Assembly: GCA_024180945.1 (NCBI GenBank)
Contig: JAKSGN010000023.1
Coordinates: 124,001 to 188,000 of the forward strand
Direction: 5' to 3'
Origin: Macrophomina tecta
Lineage: Eukaryota; Ascomycota; Dothideomycetes; Botryosphaeriales; Botryosphaeriaceae
Length of the DNA stretch: 64,000 bases
The notes beneath the pieces were generated by a model, which saw only the letters and a list, made by a program, of their open reading frames with translations, made no database searches and was not told the origin of the DNA. Positions 63,854 through 64,000 of the stretch are shown piece by piece. Both the position numbers and the translations under genes were made by a program. Position 1 is the first letter of the stretch, and every line of letters begins with the position of its first letter.

Positions 63854-64000
63854 ATGGCTAGTATCGGAGACTACAACTACATCCCAAGAAACTCATGCAT
63901 TCCTGACTGGCCTCTCAAGAATAATAACTGCGAAGGCCAAGTAGCCGATGAGAGCTCAATATGTTCCGTTTGCCAGAGGGTGAGCCCTGCAGCTGCCTGC
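63854..64000 (+). CDS. Start of a gene cut by the right edge of the window
   Basis: An ATG at 63854 opens a frame that stays open for 49 codons to the window end: MASIGDYNYIPRNSCIPDWP, then a stretch ending in CSVCQRVSPAAAC. The cysteine pair resembles the N-terminal part of fungal HET-type and other incompatibility-related proteins, but this is only an impression. No stop or intron is seen before the edge. Confidence 0.35.
   Translation, partial: MASIGDYNYIPRNSCIPDWPLKNNNCEGQVADESSICSVCQRVSPAAAC

Noticed and set aside
1..64000. CRISPR arrays, bacterial operons, ribosome binding sites
   Set aside because: No spaced direct repeats; introns and fungal families make a prokaryotic reading implausible.
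1..64000. A secondary-metabolite cluster or Starship-type giant element
   Set aside because: No polyketide or peptide synthase, terpene cyclase or DUF3435 tyrosine recombinase was seen. The Zn2Cys6 gene alone does not support a cluster.

Overview
The window looks like a transposon-rich accessory or subtelomere-like stretch of a filamentous ascomycete (Pezizomycotina). The evidence is short introns of about 40 to 95 bp with GTANGT-type donors and CTAAC-like branch points, fungus-specific protein families (a STAND/NACHT-WD40 protein with a fungal N-terminal domain, a Zn2Cys6 regulator, a DUF6604-type protein, a DUF4470/MYND-type protein), and the fungal transposon groups Tad-like LINE, Fot1/pogo, Tc1/mariner and related MITEs. 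No rRNA, tRNA or CRISPR array was seen. All family names are from memory of motifs, not from a search.

Layout. 1-3.9 kb: LINE relics, a pogo-type MITE, and the 3' half of a Fot1/pogo transposase. 3.86-9.5 kb: a complete Tad-like LINE on the minus strand with both ORFs open and a 12-bp target duplication. 9.6-10.7 kb: a whole TA-flanked Fot-type element whose transposase has lost most of its DDE domain in frame. 11.5-17 kb: an uncertain RGG-rich ORF, a decayed Tc1-type element and a 476-aa conserved fungal protein. 17.4-20.3 kb: a three-exon NACHT-WD40 gene with only two near-identical WD repeats. 20.7-22 kb: an intact Tc1/IS630-type transposase. 22-27.3 kb: a broken F-box-like gene, a two-exon hypothetical gene, pogo-type MITEs, a lipid-phosphatase fragment and a LINE relic. 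27.6-33.8 kb: a large MYND-finger gene with one frameshift, a Fot N-terminal relic, and a broken gene joining SANT-like helices to a GIY-YIG nuclease-like domain. 33.9-37.6 kb: a cluster of solo transposon ends, a LINE tail, a piggyBac-type fragment and a decayed PD-(D/E)XK-like gene. 38-44.9 kb: the DUF6604-type gene and a six-exon Zn2Cys6 regulator. 45.4-49.3 kb: a TA-flanked mariner and a 5'-truncated LINE with a 16-bp target duplication. 50.3-51.9 kb: a 549-aa relative of the PD-(D/E)XK family. 52-64 kb: sparse, with methyltransferase and endonuclease fragments, a three-exon C2H2-like gene, a MITE, a 97-aa conserved gene and a gene start cut by the right edge.

How it fits together. There is no operon-like or clustered pathway. 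The strongest theme is nested transposition: several TA-target families abut or interrupt each other, and host genes survive as islands or fragments. The most unusual structure is in the Fot/pogo ends. A near-constant outer 12 bp is followed by a short word present twice. The word is usually the same in both copies of one element but differs between elements, as expected if transposase binding sites diverge in concert. Host genes that look intact are the NACHT-WD40, DUF6604, C2H2-like, Zn2Cys6 and 97-aa genes. Several otherwise open frames are interrupted by single-base changes, mostly in A runs, which could be real decay or assembly error.
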